A stretch of DNA of 34,866 bases from a virus. The translations under genes were made by a program, and so were the position numbers. The stretch is taken from positions 1 to 34,866 of IMG/VR virus record IMGVR_UViG_3300010354_017890, one strand, 5' to 3'. The notes beneath the pieces were generated by a model. That model saw only the letters and a list, made by a program, of their open reading frames with translations, made no database searches and was not told where the DNA came from. Position 1 is the stretch's first letter. The number at the start of each line of letters is the position of its first letter. Shown piece after piece: positions 16,026 to 22,096 of this stretch.

Positions 16026-16954
16026 TAGAAAATAAAAGAATTATTATAACAGGTGGAACCGGTTTTTTAGGTCGTAATCTAATTCGACGATTTTATAATC
16101 ATAACGAAATTACCGTGTTTAGTCGAGATGAAGCTAAACATTACTATCTAAAAAAACAATTTCCCCTAGTTAAATTTATTGCTGGCGATATTAGAAATTA
16201 TGATTTATTAACGAGAGCTTGTCGTAATCAGGACATAGGGATTTTTGCTGCTAGTTTTAAACAAATAGAAGCAGTATACGATAACTATGAAGAAGCAAAT
16301 GAAGTTATTGTTAATGGTGCCTTCAATAGTAGACGTGCTGCAGAAGATAACGATTTTACTGCGGCCTGTTTTGTCAGTAGCGATAAAAGTAGAGCTGCAA
16401 CAACAATTTATGGTGCAATGAAATTCACTGCGGGCGAAAGCTTTATTGCTAATGTTAATTCAACTAATGTTTTATTAAGTACAGCTATCTATGGTAATGT
16501 AGCCAATAGTACGGGAAGTATTATTCCTTTAATATGGGATACAATTCGTAATAATAGAAAATTGTCTTTATTCGGTAAAGATATGACACGGTTTATTATT
16601 GATATAGAACAAGCAATGGATCTAATTGAGACTTCTTTAAATTATTCAGGAGTTAATCTTATTCCTAAATTGGCCAGTCTAAAAGTTTCGGATTTATTTG
16701 AAATTTATCACGAAAAATTCGGTCTTAGATTTGAAATTAGTGAACCTAGAAGTGGAGAAAAAATTCACGAGTGTATGGCCAGTAGCGAAGAAATCAGACG
16801 TATGGATGTATTAAATGATACAACCTATATTATGTATCCTAAAATAGAAATTAATAAATTAAGTTTTCCTAACAACGAATTTAATAGTAAAGATTGGACC
16901 ATGTCTAAAGAACAGCTCGATGACTTTTTAAAACAAAGGGACTATTATCAATGA
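16022..16954 (+). CDS. Extended SDR, polysaccharide-biosynthesis dehydratase type
   Basis: A 310-residue extended short-chain dehydrogenase/reductase. GGTGFLG (11-17) binds NAD(P), and Tyr130-x3-Lys134 in IYGAMK is the catalytic pair. The preceding FVSSDKSRA segment (117-124) resembles the S-T-D-K-A region of UDP-N-acetylglucosamine 4,6-dehydratases (CapD/FlaA1/PseB group). The RSGEKIHE motif (about 242-249) further supports this group. It probably makes a 4-keto-6-deoxy nucleotide sugar. The next gene encodes an RmlD-like reductase, a plausible next step. Both neighbours overlap by four bases. Confidence 0.75.
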   Translation: MIENKRIIITGGTGFLGRNLIRRFYNHNEITVFSRDEAKHYYLKKQFPLVKFIAGDIRNYDLLTRACRNQDIGIFAASFKQIEAVYDNYEEANEVIVNGAFNSRRAAEDNDFTAACFVSSDKSRAATTIYGAMKFTAGESFIANVNSTNVLLSTAIYGNVANSTGSIIPLIWDTIRNNRKLSLFGKDMTRFIIDIEQAMDLIETSLNYSGVNLIPKLASLKVSDLFEIYHEKFGLRFEISEPRSGEKIHECMASSEEIRRMDVLNDTTYIMYPKIEINKLSFPNNEFNSKDWTMSKEQLDDFLKQRDYYQ

Positions 16955-17760
16955 TGAAAATTTTTATATTTGGTGCCAATGGTATGTTAGGCACTTATCT
17001 TTATCAATATTTTAAATCAAAATATAATGTAATACCTATTACAAGATCACAATGTGACATAGGTCAATTAACCAGTAATCAACTATTTGATCTTTTAGTG
17101 AATAAATTTAAACTAAGACAAGAAGATCTAATTATTAATGCAGCAGGAATAATCAAACAAAGAGATTTTGATCTAAGTGAATTAATTGCAGTAAACAGTT
17201 TATTTCCGCATTTATTAGCTGAGCTAAAAACAATTATTGATTGCAAGATTTTACATATCACTACAGATTGCGTGTTTAGCGGCCTCAAGGGCAATTATAG
17301 CGAATCTGATAAACATGACTGTTTGGATGAATATGGTAAAAGTAAAAGTTTAGGTGAATCGCCTCTATTAACTGTGATTAGAACTAGTATCATCGGCGAA
17401 GAAATTAGCAATAAGAAAAGTTTAATTGCGTGGTGCCAAAGTCAAAAAAACAAAACTGTTAAAGGTTATACCAATCATCACTGGAATGGTGTTACCTGTC
17501 TAGAATTATGCCATTATATACAAAAATTGATTGACACAGATAACTTTTGGTCATCTGTTAGACACGTGTACACCAAAGATTCAATGAACAAATATCAAAT
17601 GGTACAATTATTCAACAAAGTTTATAATTTAAACTTGACAATTGAGCCTGTAGAAGTTACATTGTGTGATAGAACATTAACCAGCGAATACAGCGATACA
17701 GTAATTAATAAAACTATAGAACAACAAGTTCAAGAGCAGCAAATCTTTAAATTAGACTAA
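16951..17760 (+). CDS. RmlD-like dTDP-4-dehydrorhamnose reductase family protein
   Basis: 269 residues, close to the usual 280-300 of RmlD. It has GANGMLG (8-14), NAAGI (63-67), TTDCVFSG (104-111) and the catalytic Tyr128-Gly-Lys-Ser-Lys132. RmlD reduces the 4-keto group of dTDP-4-keto-rhamnose; the paired gene upstream is a CapD/PseB-like dehydratase rather than RmlB, so the real substrate may be a UDP-sugar as in FnlB/WbjC-type pairs. The two genes overlap by four bases and probably act in sequence. The sugar could be placed on virion, DNA or host glycans. Confidence 0.75.
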   Translation: MMKIFIFGANGMLGTYLYQYFKSKYNVIPITRSQCDIGQLTSNQLFDLLVNKFKLRQEDLIINAAGIIKQRDFDLSELIAVNSLFPHLLAELKTIIDCKILHITTDCVFSGLKGNYSESDKHDCLDEYGKSKSLGESPLLTVIRTSIIGEEISNKKSLIAWCQSQKNKTVKGYTNHHWNGVTCLELCHYIQKLIDTDNFWSSVRHVYTKDSMNKYQMVQLFNKVYNLNLTIEPVEVTLCDRTLTSEYSDTVINKTIEQQVQEQQIFKLD

Positions 17761-17761
17761 A

Positions 17762-18121
17762 ATGCTAAACAAAATTAAAAATATTATAGGATTAAATTCT
17801 AATCAAAACATTAAGGAATATGGAACGAAATTACAAATCACTAGCTTAAATAATGCAGCACAAACCGGTACTCTAAATCTAAATCCTCAATTAGGCACTG
17901 CATTAGGTTCTGCTACTCTGGGTGTTGGTCAAAAAACATCAAGCTTGGAAGCATTTACATTTAATCTTTATACTGCTAATGGTGGTATAGTGTTACAAAT
18001 AAATGATTATGACTTAGGCAACGGATTTCCTAAACAAAAATTATATGTTATATCAGACAACGAAACAGATATTTCAAAAAAAATAGGCGATATTATCTTT
18101 CTAGAGATAATGAAAAGATAA
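17762..18121 (+). CDS. Small conserved phage protein, tandem paralogue A
   Basis: 119 residues, starting one base after the RmlD-like gene. The C-terminal half (about 72-119) shares a pattern with the protein encoded immediately downstream: A-N/S-G-G-I-V/I-x-Q, a Y-D step, LYVI-or-IYVI, an acidic run, then I-x-x-I-I/V and a final basic pair. This points to a tandem duplication. The N-terminal half is low-complexity (Asn, Thr, Leu, Gly) and unrecognised. I recall small proteins with a GG-hydrophobic-YD-acidic pattern in T4-like marine phages, without function. Confidence 0.55.
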   Translation: MLNKIKNIIGLNSNQNIKEYGTKLQITSLNNAAQTGTLNLNPQLGTALGSATLGVGQKTSSLEAFTFNLYTANGGIVLQINDYDLGNGFPKQKLYVISDNETDISKKIGDIIFLEIMKR

Positions 18122-18133
18122 AAAGGTAAGTAA

Positions 18134-18415
18134 ATGAAAAATTGGCTTCGTACTAAACTAAGAAACTTTTTGACCGATGGGATGGAAGTAGAACCGTCAA
18201 GAATAACGCCTAGATCTGAGTGGGAAGACTTCCAGTCATCCAAAGAAACATTAAGATTTAATGTCACTGCAGCTTCCGGTGGCATAATTGTTCAATACTA
18301 CATCTATGATGCCAAAAAAGATGAAAACATCAATCATATCTATGTAATACATGATGATGATGCTACTACTTCTAGGATAGCAGAAGTTGTAACATTGGCA
18401 CTTTTAAGACGATAA
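18134..18415 (+). CDS. Small conserved phage protein, tandem paralogue B
   Basis: 93 residues, with ATG 12 bases after paralogue A and an AGGTAAG sequence upstream. The C-terminal half (ASGGIIVQ, then IYVIHDDD and ALLRR) mirrors that of the preceding protein. The N-terminus is basic and differs. Function unknown. A single strand-rich domain of about 50 residues seems to be the shared unit. Confidence 0.55.
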   Translation: MKNWLRTKLRNFLTDGMEVEPSRITPRSEWEDFQSSKETLRFNVTAASGGIIVQYYIYDAKKDENINHIYVIHDDDATTSRIAEVVTLALLRR

Positions 18416-18423
18416 AGGTAGAT

Positions 18424-18879
18424 ATGTTTCTAAAATTTTTAGACCGTTTAGGCAGAAAACGAATCGTAATGGATAGAGTAAGTGAAGAACCCTATCTAGA
18501 AAGGTATTATGTATTTCTAAAAGAAAGACAAAATTTTCCTTTTAACATCTTTTTACACAAATTTTTGAAATCAGACCCTGACGATTTACACGATCATCCA
18601 TGGCCATATGCAACACTGATACTCAAAGGTGGTTATTATGAATGGACACCAAATTTTGATAGCACAGGTAATGTTGTGGGTGAAACACGTCATTGGCGTG
18701 GGCCCGGGCACTTTCGTCTTTGCAATTCCGATTCTTACCATCGCATCGAGTTAAAAGAAGGTGTGACTGCTTGGACCTTGTTTATGCCTGGGCCAAAAAC
18801 CAAAGAATGGGGATTTTTAACAAACAATAACTGGGTTCAATGGGAAACTTATCTTAGTCAAAGACAAAAACAACTTTAA
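18424..18879 (+). CDS. Cupin-like protein
   Basis: 151 residues with a strand-rich core. DLHDHPWPYATLILKGGYYEW (55-74) resembles the first cupin motif, with His56 and His58 as likely metal ligands, and the later H-R-I-E-L segment could supply another. Cupins include dioxygenases, isomerases and sugar epimerases, but many phage members are uncharacterised. It follows the paralogue pair closely. I see no sequence feature that fixes the reaction. The cupin assignment rests on the HDHPW pattern and length. Confidence 0.55.
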   Translation: MFLKFLDRLGRKRIVMDRVSEEPYLERYYVFLKERQNFPFNIFLHKFLKSDPDDLHDHPWPYATLILKGGYYEWTPNFDSTGNVVGETRHWRGPGHFRLCNSDSYHRIELKEGVTAWTLFMPGPKTKEWGFLTNNNWVQWETYLSQRQKQL

Positions 18880-18891
18880 ACTTTTCTGTTA

Positions 18892-18898
18892 ATAAATA
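18892..18898 (+). promoter_or_regulatory. Candidate late promoter (upstream) before queD
   Basis: ATAAATA in the 98-base gap between the cupin gene and queD. A transcript from here would start near 18904 and include the whole predicted pseudoknot. Confidence 0.4.
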
Positions 18899-18905
18899 GT
18901 TGACA

Positions 18906-18951
18906 AGTGGACTTTCTGACTTTCACCCCACTCTAAATATTCTGCAAGTCA
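18906..18951 (+). promoter_or_regulatory. Possible H-type pseudoknot in the queD leader
   Basis: AGTGG (18906-18910) can pair with CCACT (18928-18932), and TGACTT (18917-18922), inside that loop, can pair with AAGTCA (18946-18951). Together they make an H-type pseudoknot with loops of 6, 5 and 13 bases. PreQ1 class I riboswitches have the same topology and often precede queuosine-pathway genes. The queD ribosome binding site AGGAGG (18966-18971) follows 14 bases later. Pairing was found by eye and no energy was computed, so chance is possible. Confidence 0.25.
18933..18939 (+). promoter_or_regulatory. Candidate late promoter (downstream) before queD
   Basis: CTAAATA 38 bases before the queD ATG. 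A transcript from here would start near 18945 and exclude most of the predicted pseudoknot, so the two late elements would give different leaders. Confidence 0.4.
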
Positions 18952-18977
18952 TCAAACTTACTCACAGGAGGCAAGAG

Positions 18978-19448
18978 ATGGCAAAAAAATATATCTCAAC
19001 AAAAACTTATAAACAAATTGGACCAGTAGCATATCGTCAATGGCGGGCGGATAGCCATTGTAATCTTATTCACGGCTATGCATTATCATTTCATTTCGAA
19101 TTCGAAACAGACACACTAGATGCACGTAATTGGGTAGTAGACTTTGGCGGACTAAAACCTCTAAAAGGTTTATTGGAAGATTGGTTCGATCATACACTAC
19201 TAGTAGCATCAGACGATCCACAAAGGGAACATTTACTTAAATTAGGCGATCTAGGTTTAGCTAAAATCACCGAAGTAGAACGCACTGGATGTGAAGGTAT
19301 CGCTAATTTTCTTTATGAATATATCAATACCTGTTTCTTAAAGGATTACGGGTGGTCTGATCGTGTTTGGTGTTCTAAAGTAGAAGTTAGAGAAACAGAC
19401 AGTAATATGGCGATGCGAGTCGGTCATAGGGAAGACAACGAATTTTAA
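18978..19448 (+). CDS. queD: QueD-like 6-carboxytetrahydropterin synthase
   Basis: 156 residues from the ATG at 18978, chosen because AGGAGG lies six bases upstream; a longer TTG frame from 18900 would run through the leader. T-fold enzyme of the PTPS/QueD family, which turns dihydroneopterin triphosphate into 6-carboxy-5,6,7,8-tetrahydropterin. Visible are Cys28 (catalytic), His32-Gly-Tyr34 in place of the usual His-Gly-His, VVDFGGL (53-59), FDHTLL (70-75), Cys105-Glu106 and VRETD (137-141). The usual first zinc His may be His27, directly before Cys28, and the third appears replaced by Tyr34. The whole RADSHCNLIHGYAL block is one I recall from marine phage QueD, so the change is probably family-wide. 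Works between FolE and QueE. Confidence 0.85.
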   Translation: MAKKYISTKTYKQIGPVAYRQWRADSHCNLIHGYALSFHFEFETDTLDARNWVVDFGGLKPLKGLLEDWFDHTLLVASDDPQREHLLKLGDLGLAKITEVERTGCEGIANFLYEYINTCFLKDYGWSDRVWCSKVEVRETDSNMAMRVGHREDNEF

Positions 19449-19460
19449 AAAAGGATTTTT

Positions 19461-20120
19461 ATGTTAGAAATTGTATGGGCTACATTGGCAATTATTTTAA
19501 TTGATATAGTATTGGCAGGTGACAATGCCTTAGTTATAGGAATGGCAGCTAACAAGTTGCCAGATCATTTAAAACGTAAAGCTATTTTTTGGGGAACATT
19601 TGGTGCAATTGCTATTAGGTTAATTAGCATATTTGCTATAACTTATATACTGCTAATACCAGGCTTTAAACTTATAGGTGGCATTCTTTTACTTTATATT
19701 GGATGGCAGCTGGCTTTTCAACACAATGATCATAATATCGATGCCAAAAATACATTTTGGGCAGCTATAGGTACCATTGTATTAGCGGATGCTGTTATGG
19801 GTATCGATAATGCCTTGGGCATCGCAGCAGCAGCACAGGGCAATTTTCCCTTAATTGTATTCGGTTTGCTTATTAGCGTTCCTATTATACTTTTTGGTAG
19901 TACAATAATTGCCAATGTATTAAACAAGCATCCTAATTTAATATTTGTAGGCAGCTTTGTATTATTTCTAGTAGCTTTAAAAATGATATTCAGTGAACCA
20001 GTAATAGACAAGTTTTTAGATCCAACACACGATTGGACTGAAACAATATTACCATGGTTAGCAGCCCTAGTAATCACTGCTAAACAATACTATCGAGCAA
20101 AAATAAAAGGTTCAGAATGA
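19461..20120 (+). CDS. TerC-family integral membrane protein
   Basis: 219 residues with about seven hydrophobic segments. The family hallmarks are the two acidic repeats: LAGDNALVIG (18-27) and ADAVMGIDNALGIA (109-122), which form the metal-binding core of TerC/YkoY/YjbE proteins. Members export or handle manganese and other divalent metals and were first linked to tellurite resistance. A TerC protein in a phage is unusual; it may change metal supply in the host inner membrane during infection. It has AAGGA before the ATG, lies 12 bases after queD and overlaps the HIT gene by four bases (ATGA). Confidence 0.85.
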   Translation: MLEIVWATLAIILIDIVLAGDNALVIGMAANKLPDHLKRKAIFWGTFGAIAIRLISIFAITYILLIPGFKLIGGILLLYIGWQLAFQHNDHNIDAKNTFWAAIGTIVLADAVMGIDNALGIAAAAQGNFPLIVFGLLISVPIILFGSTIIANVLNKHPNLIFVGSFVLFLVALKMIFSEPVIDKFLDPTHDWTETILPWLAALVITAKQYYRAKIKGSE

Positions 20121-20485
20121 CAGATTTAGAACGAGCGTTAGACTCTAAGTTAGCACCTTGGACAGAAATTGAATTTAGATGCAAAGAATTCTGGGTGTTT
20201 AGTGACCGCTACCCAGTAAGTCAAGGCCATTTACTTTTTGTACCTACATTTGAAAACAATCAATGTTTAATGGCCTGTTTTAATGCTGCCTATAAATGGG
20301 GCTATGACGGAATTGATAGAGATCTGTGGTCGGGCTTTAATGTTGGACAAAATGTCGGTGCAGCAGCAGGACAAACTGTGATGTATCCTCATGTACATAT
20401 GATTCCACGTCGTCAGGGAGATTGTGAAGATCCCAGAGGAGGTGTTAGACACGTCATTCCAGGAAAAGGCAATTATTTAAAGTGA
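20117..20485 (+). CDS. HIT-family hydrolase
   Basis: 122 residues of the histidine-triad superfamily. The family features are SQGHLLFVP (35-43), the FNVGQNVGAAAGQTV stretch (74-88) and the triad region Tyr90-Pro-His92-Val-His94-Met-Ile. The first His of the His-x-His-x-His motif is Tyr, while the middle His (92), the usual nucleophile, is kept. HIT enzymes hydrolyse or transfer nucleotide monophosphates, for example Ap4A. The GDxxDPRGGVRxVIP tail resembles diadenosine-polyphosphate hydrolases. It could remove alarmone dinucleotides during infection; that is inference. Overlaps terC and the next small gene. Confidence 0.75.
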   Translation: MTDLERALDSKLAPWTEIEFRCKEFWVFSDRYPVSQGHLLFVPTFENNQCLMACFNAAYKWGYDGIDRDLWSGFNVGQNVGAAAGQTVMYPHVHMIPRRQGDCEDPRGGVRHVIPGKGNYLK

Positions 20486-20718
20486 TGAGGTTGGATATTA
20501 TAAAAACTACATCAGAGTTCATACTAAAATGGACAAGCAATATAGTAATATTATTAGCAGCATTGACAACCAGTTTAGACATTACACCATTAAACAAATA
20601 TTTGTTTTTAACAGGTAGTATAACCTGGGCATTAGTAGGCTTTCTTTGGCGGCAACCTAGCCTATGGTCTGGTAATCTTATTCTTGCGGCAGTCTATACT
20701 CTTGGCTTTATATTTTAA
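20485..20718 (+). CDS. Small membrane protein
   Basis: About 77 residues with two or three membrane-spanning segments (about 16-32, 40-55 and 60-76). The stop of the HIT gene overlaps its start (TGATG); a GTG three bases earlier is also possible. A W-x-x-V-G-F-x-W-R-x-P-S-L-W pattern near residue 45-62 resembles small membrane proteins I recall from T4-like marine phages. Function unknown. Being translated together with TerC suggests insertion in the same membrane, perhaps as a partner. Confidence 0.55.
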   Translation: MRLDIIKTTSEFILKWTSNIVILLAALTTSLDITPLNKYLFLTGSITWALVGFLWRQPSLWSGNLILAAVYTLGFIF

Positions 20719-20730
20719 CTTATATACAAT
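20702..20730 (+). promoter_or_regulatory. Candidate sigma-70-like promoter before queE
   Basis: TTGGCT, a 17-base spacer and TACAAT (20725-20730), overlapping the end of the small membrane protein gene. Predicted start about 20737, 14 bases before the queE ATG, with AAGGA between. Four of six and five of six consensus bases respectively. Confidence 0.35.
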
Positions 20731-20750
20731 TATTAATTAAGGATTTTTCA

Positions 20751-21590
20751 ATGAGCAAATTAAAAGTAAGTGAGCTTTTTTATTCAATTCAGGGCGAAGG
20801 TAGATATATGGGGGTGCCCAGTATCTTCCTAAGAACTTTTGGTTGTAATTTTACCTGTGGCGGATTCGGAATGCCAAAAGGTTCGAACAGTAGAGAACGA
20901 GATGATGTTGCAGCTAATATTAGTTTTTATGCAACATACAAAGATCTTCCTTTAGTAACTACCGGTTGTGACAGCTATGCCAGTTGGGATCCGAGATTCA
21001 AGGATCTTAGTCCTGTGCTAGAAACAGAGGGATTAGCTAATAGTATTGTAGATATGCTACCTCATAAAGAATGGCGAGACGAGCATTTAGTCATTACAGG
21101 CGGGGAACCTTTGTTGGGTTGGCAAAGAAGTTACCCTGCTCTATTAGATCATCCCAAAATGCAATCATTGAAAGAATTAACATTTGAGACAAACGGTACA
21201 CAGGATTTAACAGACGATTTTTTCGATTATCTTCATAACGATTGTCGAGTATCGGAAATCACATTTAGTGTAAGTCCAAAACTTAGTCTAAGTGGAGAAA
21301 AATGGGAAGATGCCATAAGACCGGATGTAGTATGTGACTATGCACTATTGGGTTATACCTATCTAAAATTTGTTGTATCTAGTGAACAAGATACGGAGGA
21401 AATTCAGGATGCAGTAGCAGCATATCGTAAAGCAGGATTTCGAGGCCCTGTATATCTTATGCCAGTAGGCGGAGTAGAAAGCATCTACAGTAAAAATAAT
21501 AAAAATGTTGCCGAACTAGCTATGAAACTAGGTTATAGATACAGTGATAGACTTCAGGTCCCTTTATTTAAGAATGCTTGGGGCACTTAA
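20751..21590 (+). CDS. queE: QueE, 7-carboxy-7-deazaguanine synthase (radical SAM)
   Basis: 279 residues. QueE is a radical SAM enzyme that contracts carboxytetrahydropterin to 7-carboxy-7-deazaguanine (CDG). SIQGEGRYMG (12-21) and FLRTFGC (26-32) are the standard N-terminus. The cluster cysteines appear as Cys32, Cys36 and Cys73 (in GCDSYASWD), so about 36 residues lie between the second and third Cys, where most family members have two. ITGGEPLL (115-122) binds SAM. The insertion starts GGFGMPKG and is one I recall in other marine phage QueE proteins. It is longer than the 210-240 residues of bacterial QueE, mainly because of this loop. It supplies DpdA. No queC follows. Confidence 0.9.
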   Translation: MSKLKVSELFYSIQGEGRYMGVPSIFLRTFGCNFTCGGFGMPKGSNSRERDDVAANISFYATYKDLPLVTTGCDSYASWDPRFKDLSPVLETEGLANSIVDMLPHKEWRDEHLVITGGEPLLGWQRSYPALLDHPKMQSLKELTFETNGTQDLTDDFFDYLHNDCRVSEITFSVSPKLSLSGEKWEDAIRPDVVCDYALLGYTYLKFVVSSEQDTEEIQDAVAAYRKAGFRGPVYLMPVGGVESIYSKNNKNVAELAMKLGYRYSDRLQVPLFKNAWGT

Positions 21591-21625
21591 TCTTTAAGTA
21601 AATTATTGAAAACGTAAATACAGTT

Positions 21626-22039
21626 ATGTTTAATCTATTTAAAAGAAAACCGCCGGCGGAAGAACCCGAACCGACCAAAGAGCGTAAACCTAGAAAACCT
21701 AGACAGCCTAAACCAAAGAACACTGTAAAAGAATTATCTGCGAAAGAAATTGCTACCAGTAAAGGTGAACCCTATATCAATATCATCAGTATGGAATTAG
21801 ATCCTACCAATATTGGTATAGGTGCATTTGAACTAGACTGGAATGAATTTTTTATTGCTAAACTTATAAAATCAGGTTATAAAGCGGGTAGTGAAGAACA
21901 ATTAGTGGATCAATGGTTTCAAGATGTTTGTCGTAATATCGTTATGGAAACCTATGAACAATTTGAGGCTAATAACCCCAGACCCCCCAATGGTGTACAG
22001 AAAAAAGATCTTGGTAACGGACGAACTGAAGTAAGCTAA
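21626..22039 (+). CDS. Conserved T4-like phage protein of unknown function
   Basis: 137 residues. Residues about 8-32 are a Pro/Lys/Arg/Glu-rich disordered tail. After it come SAKEIATSKGEPYINI (about 38-53), GAFELDWN and a C-terminal WFQDVCRNIVMETYEQ helix, ending in a GNGRTEVS tail. I recognise this layout from conserved hypothetical proteins of T4-like cyanophages. No function is known to me. No clear ribosome binding site precedes the ATG, and no promoter is obvious in the 35-base gap. Confidence 0.6.
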   Translation: MFNLFKRKPPAEEPEPTKERKPRKPRQPKPKNTVKELSAKEIATSKGEPYINIISMELDPTNIGIGAFELDWNEFFIAKLIKSGYKAGSEEQLVDQWFQDVCRNIVMETYEQFEANNPRPPNGVQKKDLGNGRTEVS

Positions 22040-22040
22040 T

Positions 22041-22054
22041 TTTGGTTAACCAAA
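22041..22054 (+). repeat. Perfect 14-base palindrome upstream of the rnh promoter
   Basis: TTTGGTTAACCAAA is fully self-complementary and ends four bases before the -35 box of the RNase H promoter. Its position fits an operator for a dimeric regulator. It has no loop or T-run, so it is not a terminator. Confidence 0.4.
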
Positions 22055-22058
22055 TCAT

Positions 22059-22087
22059 TTGACTCAAGTAAAATAATATGCTACTAT
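22059..22087 (+). promoter_or_regulatory. Sigma-70-like promoter, probably giving a leaderless rnh mRNA
   Basis: TTGACT, a 17-base spacer and TACTAT (22082-22087), with an extended -10 TG at 22079-22080. The expected start, six to seven bases after the -10, is about 22094, only three bases before the ATG at 22097. Confidence 0.6.
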
Positions 22088-22096
22088 TATTCTACT

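Noticed and set aside
18900-18905. TTGACA before queD as a sigma-70 -35 box
   Set aside because: The bases 17 positions downstream (TCACCC) are not a -10 box; the late-type words explain the gap better.
18900-18977. TTG-started extension of QueD by 26 residues
   Set aside because: The extension has no ribosome binding site, runs through a promoter and a possible pseudoknot, and does not resemble QueD. AGGAGG before the ATG at 18978 is far better.
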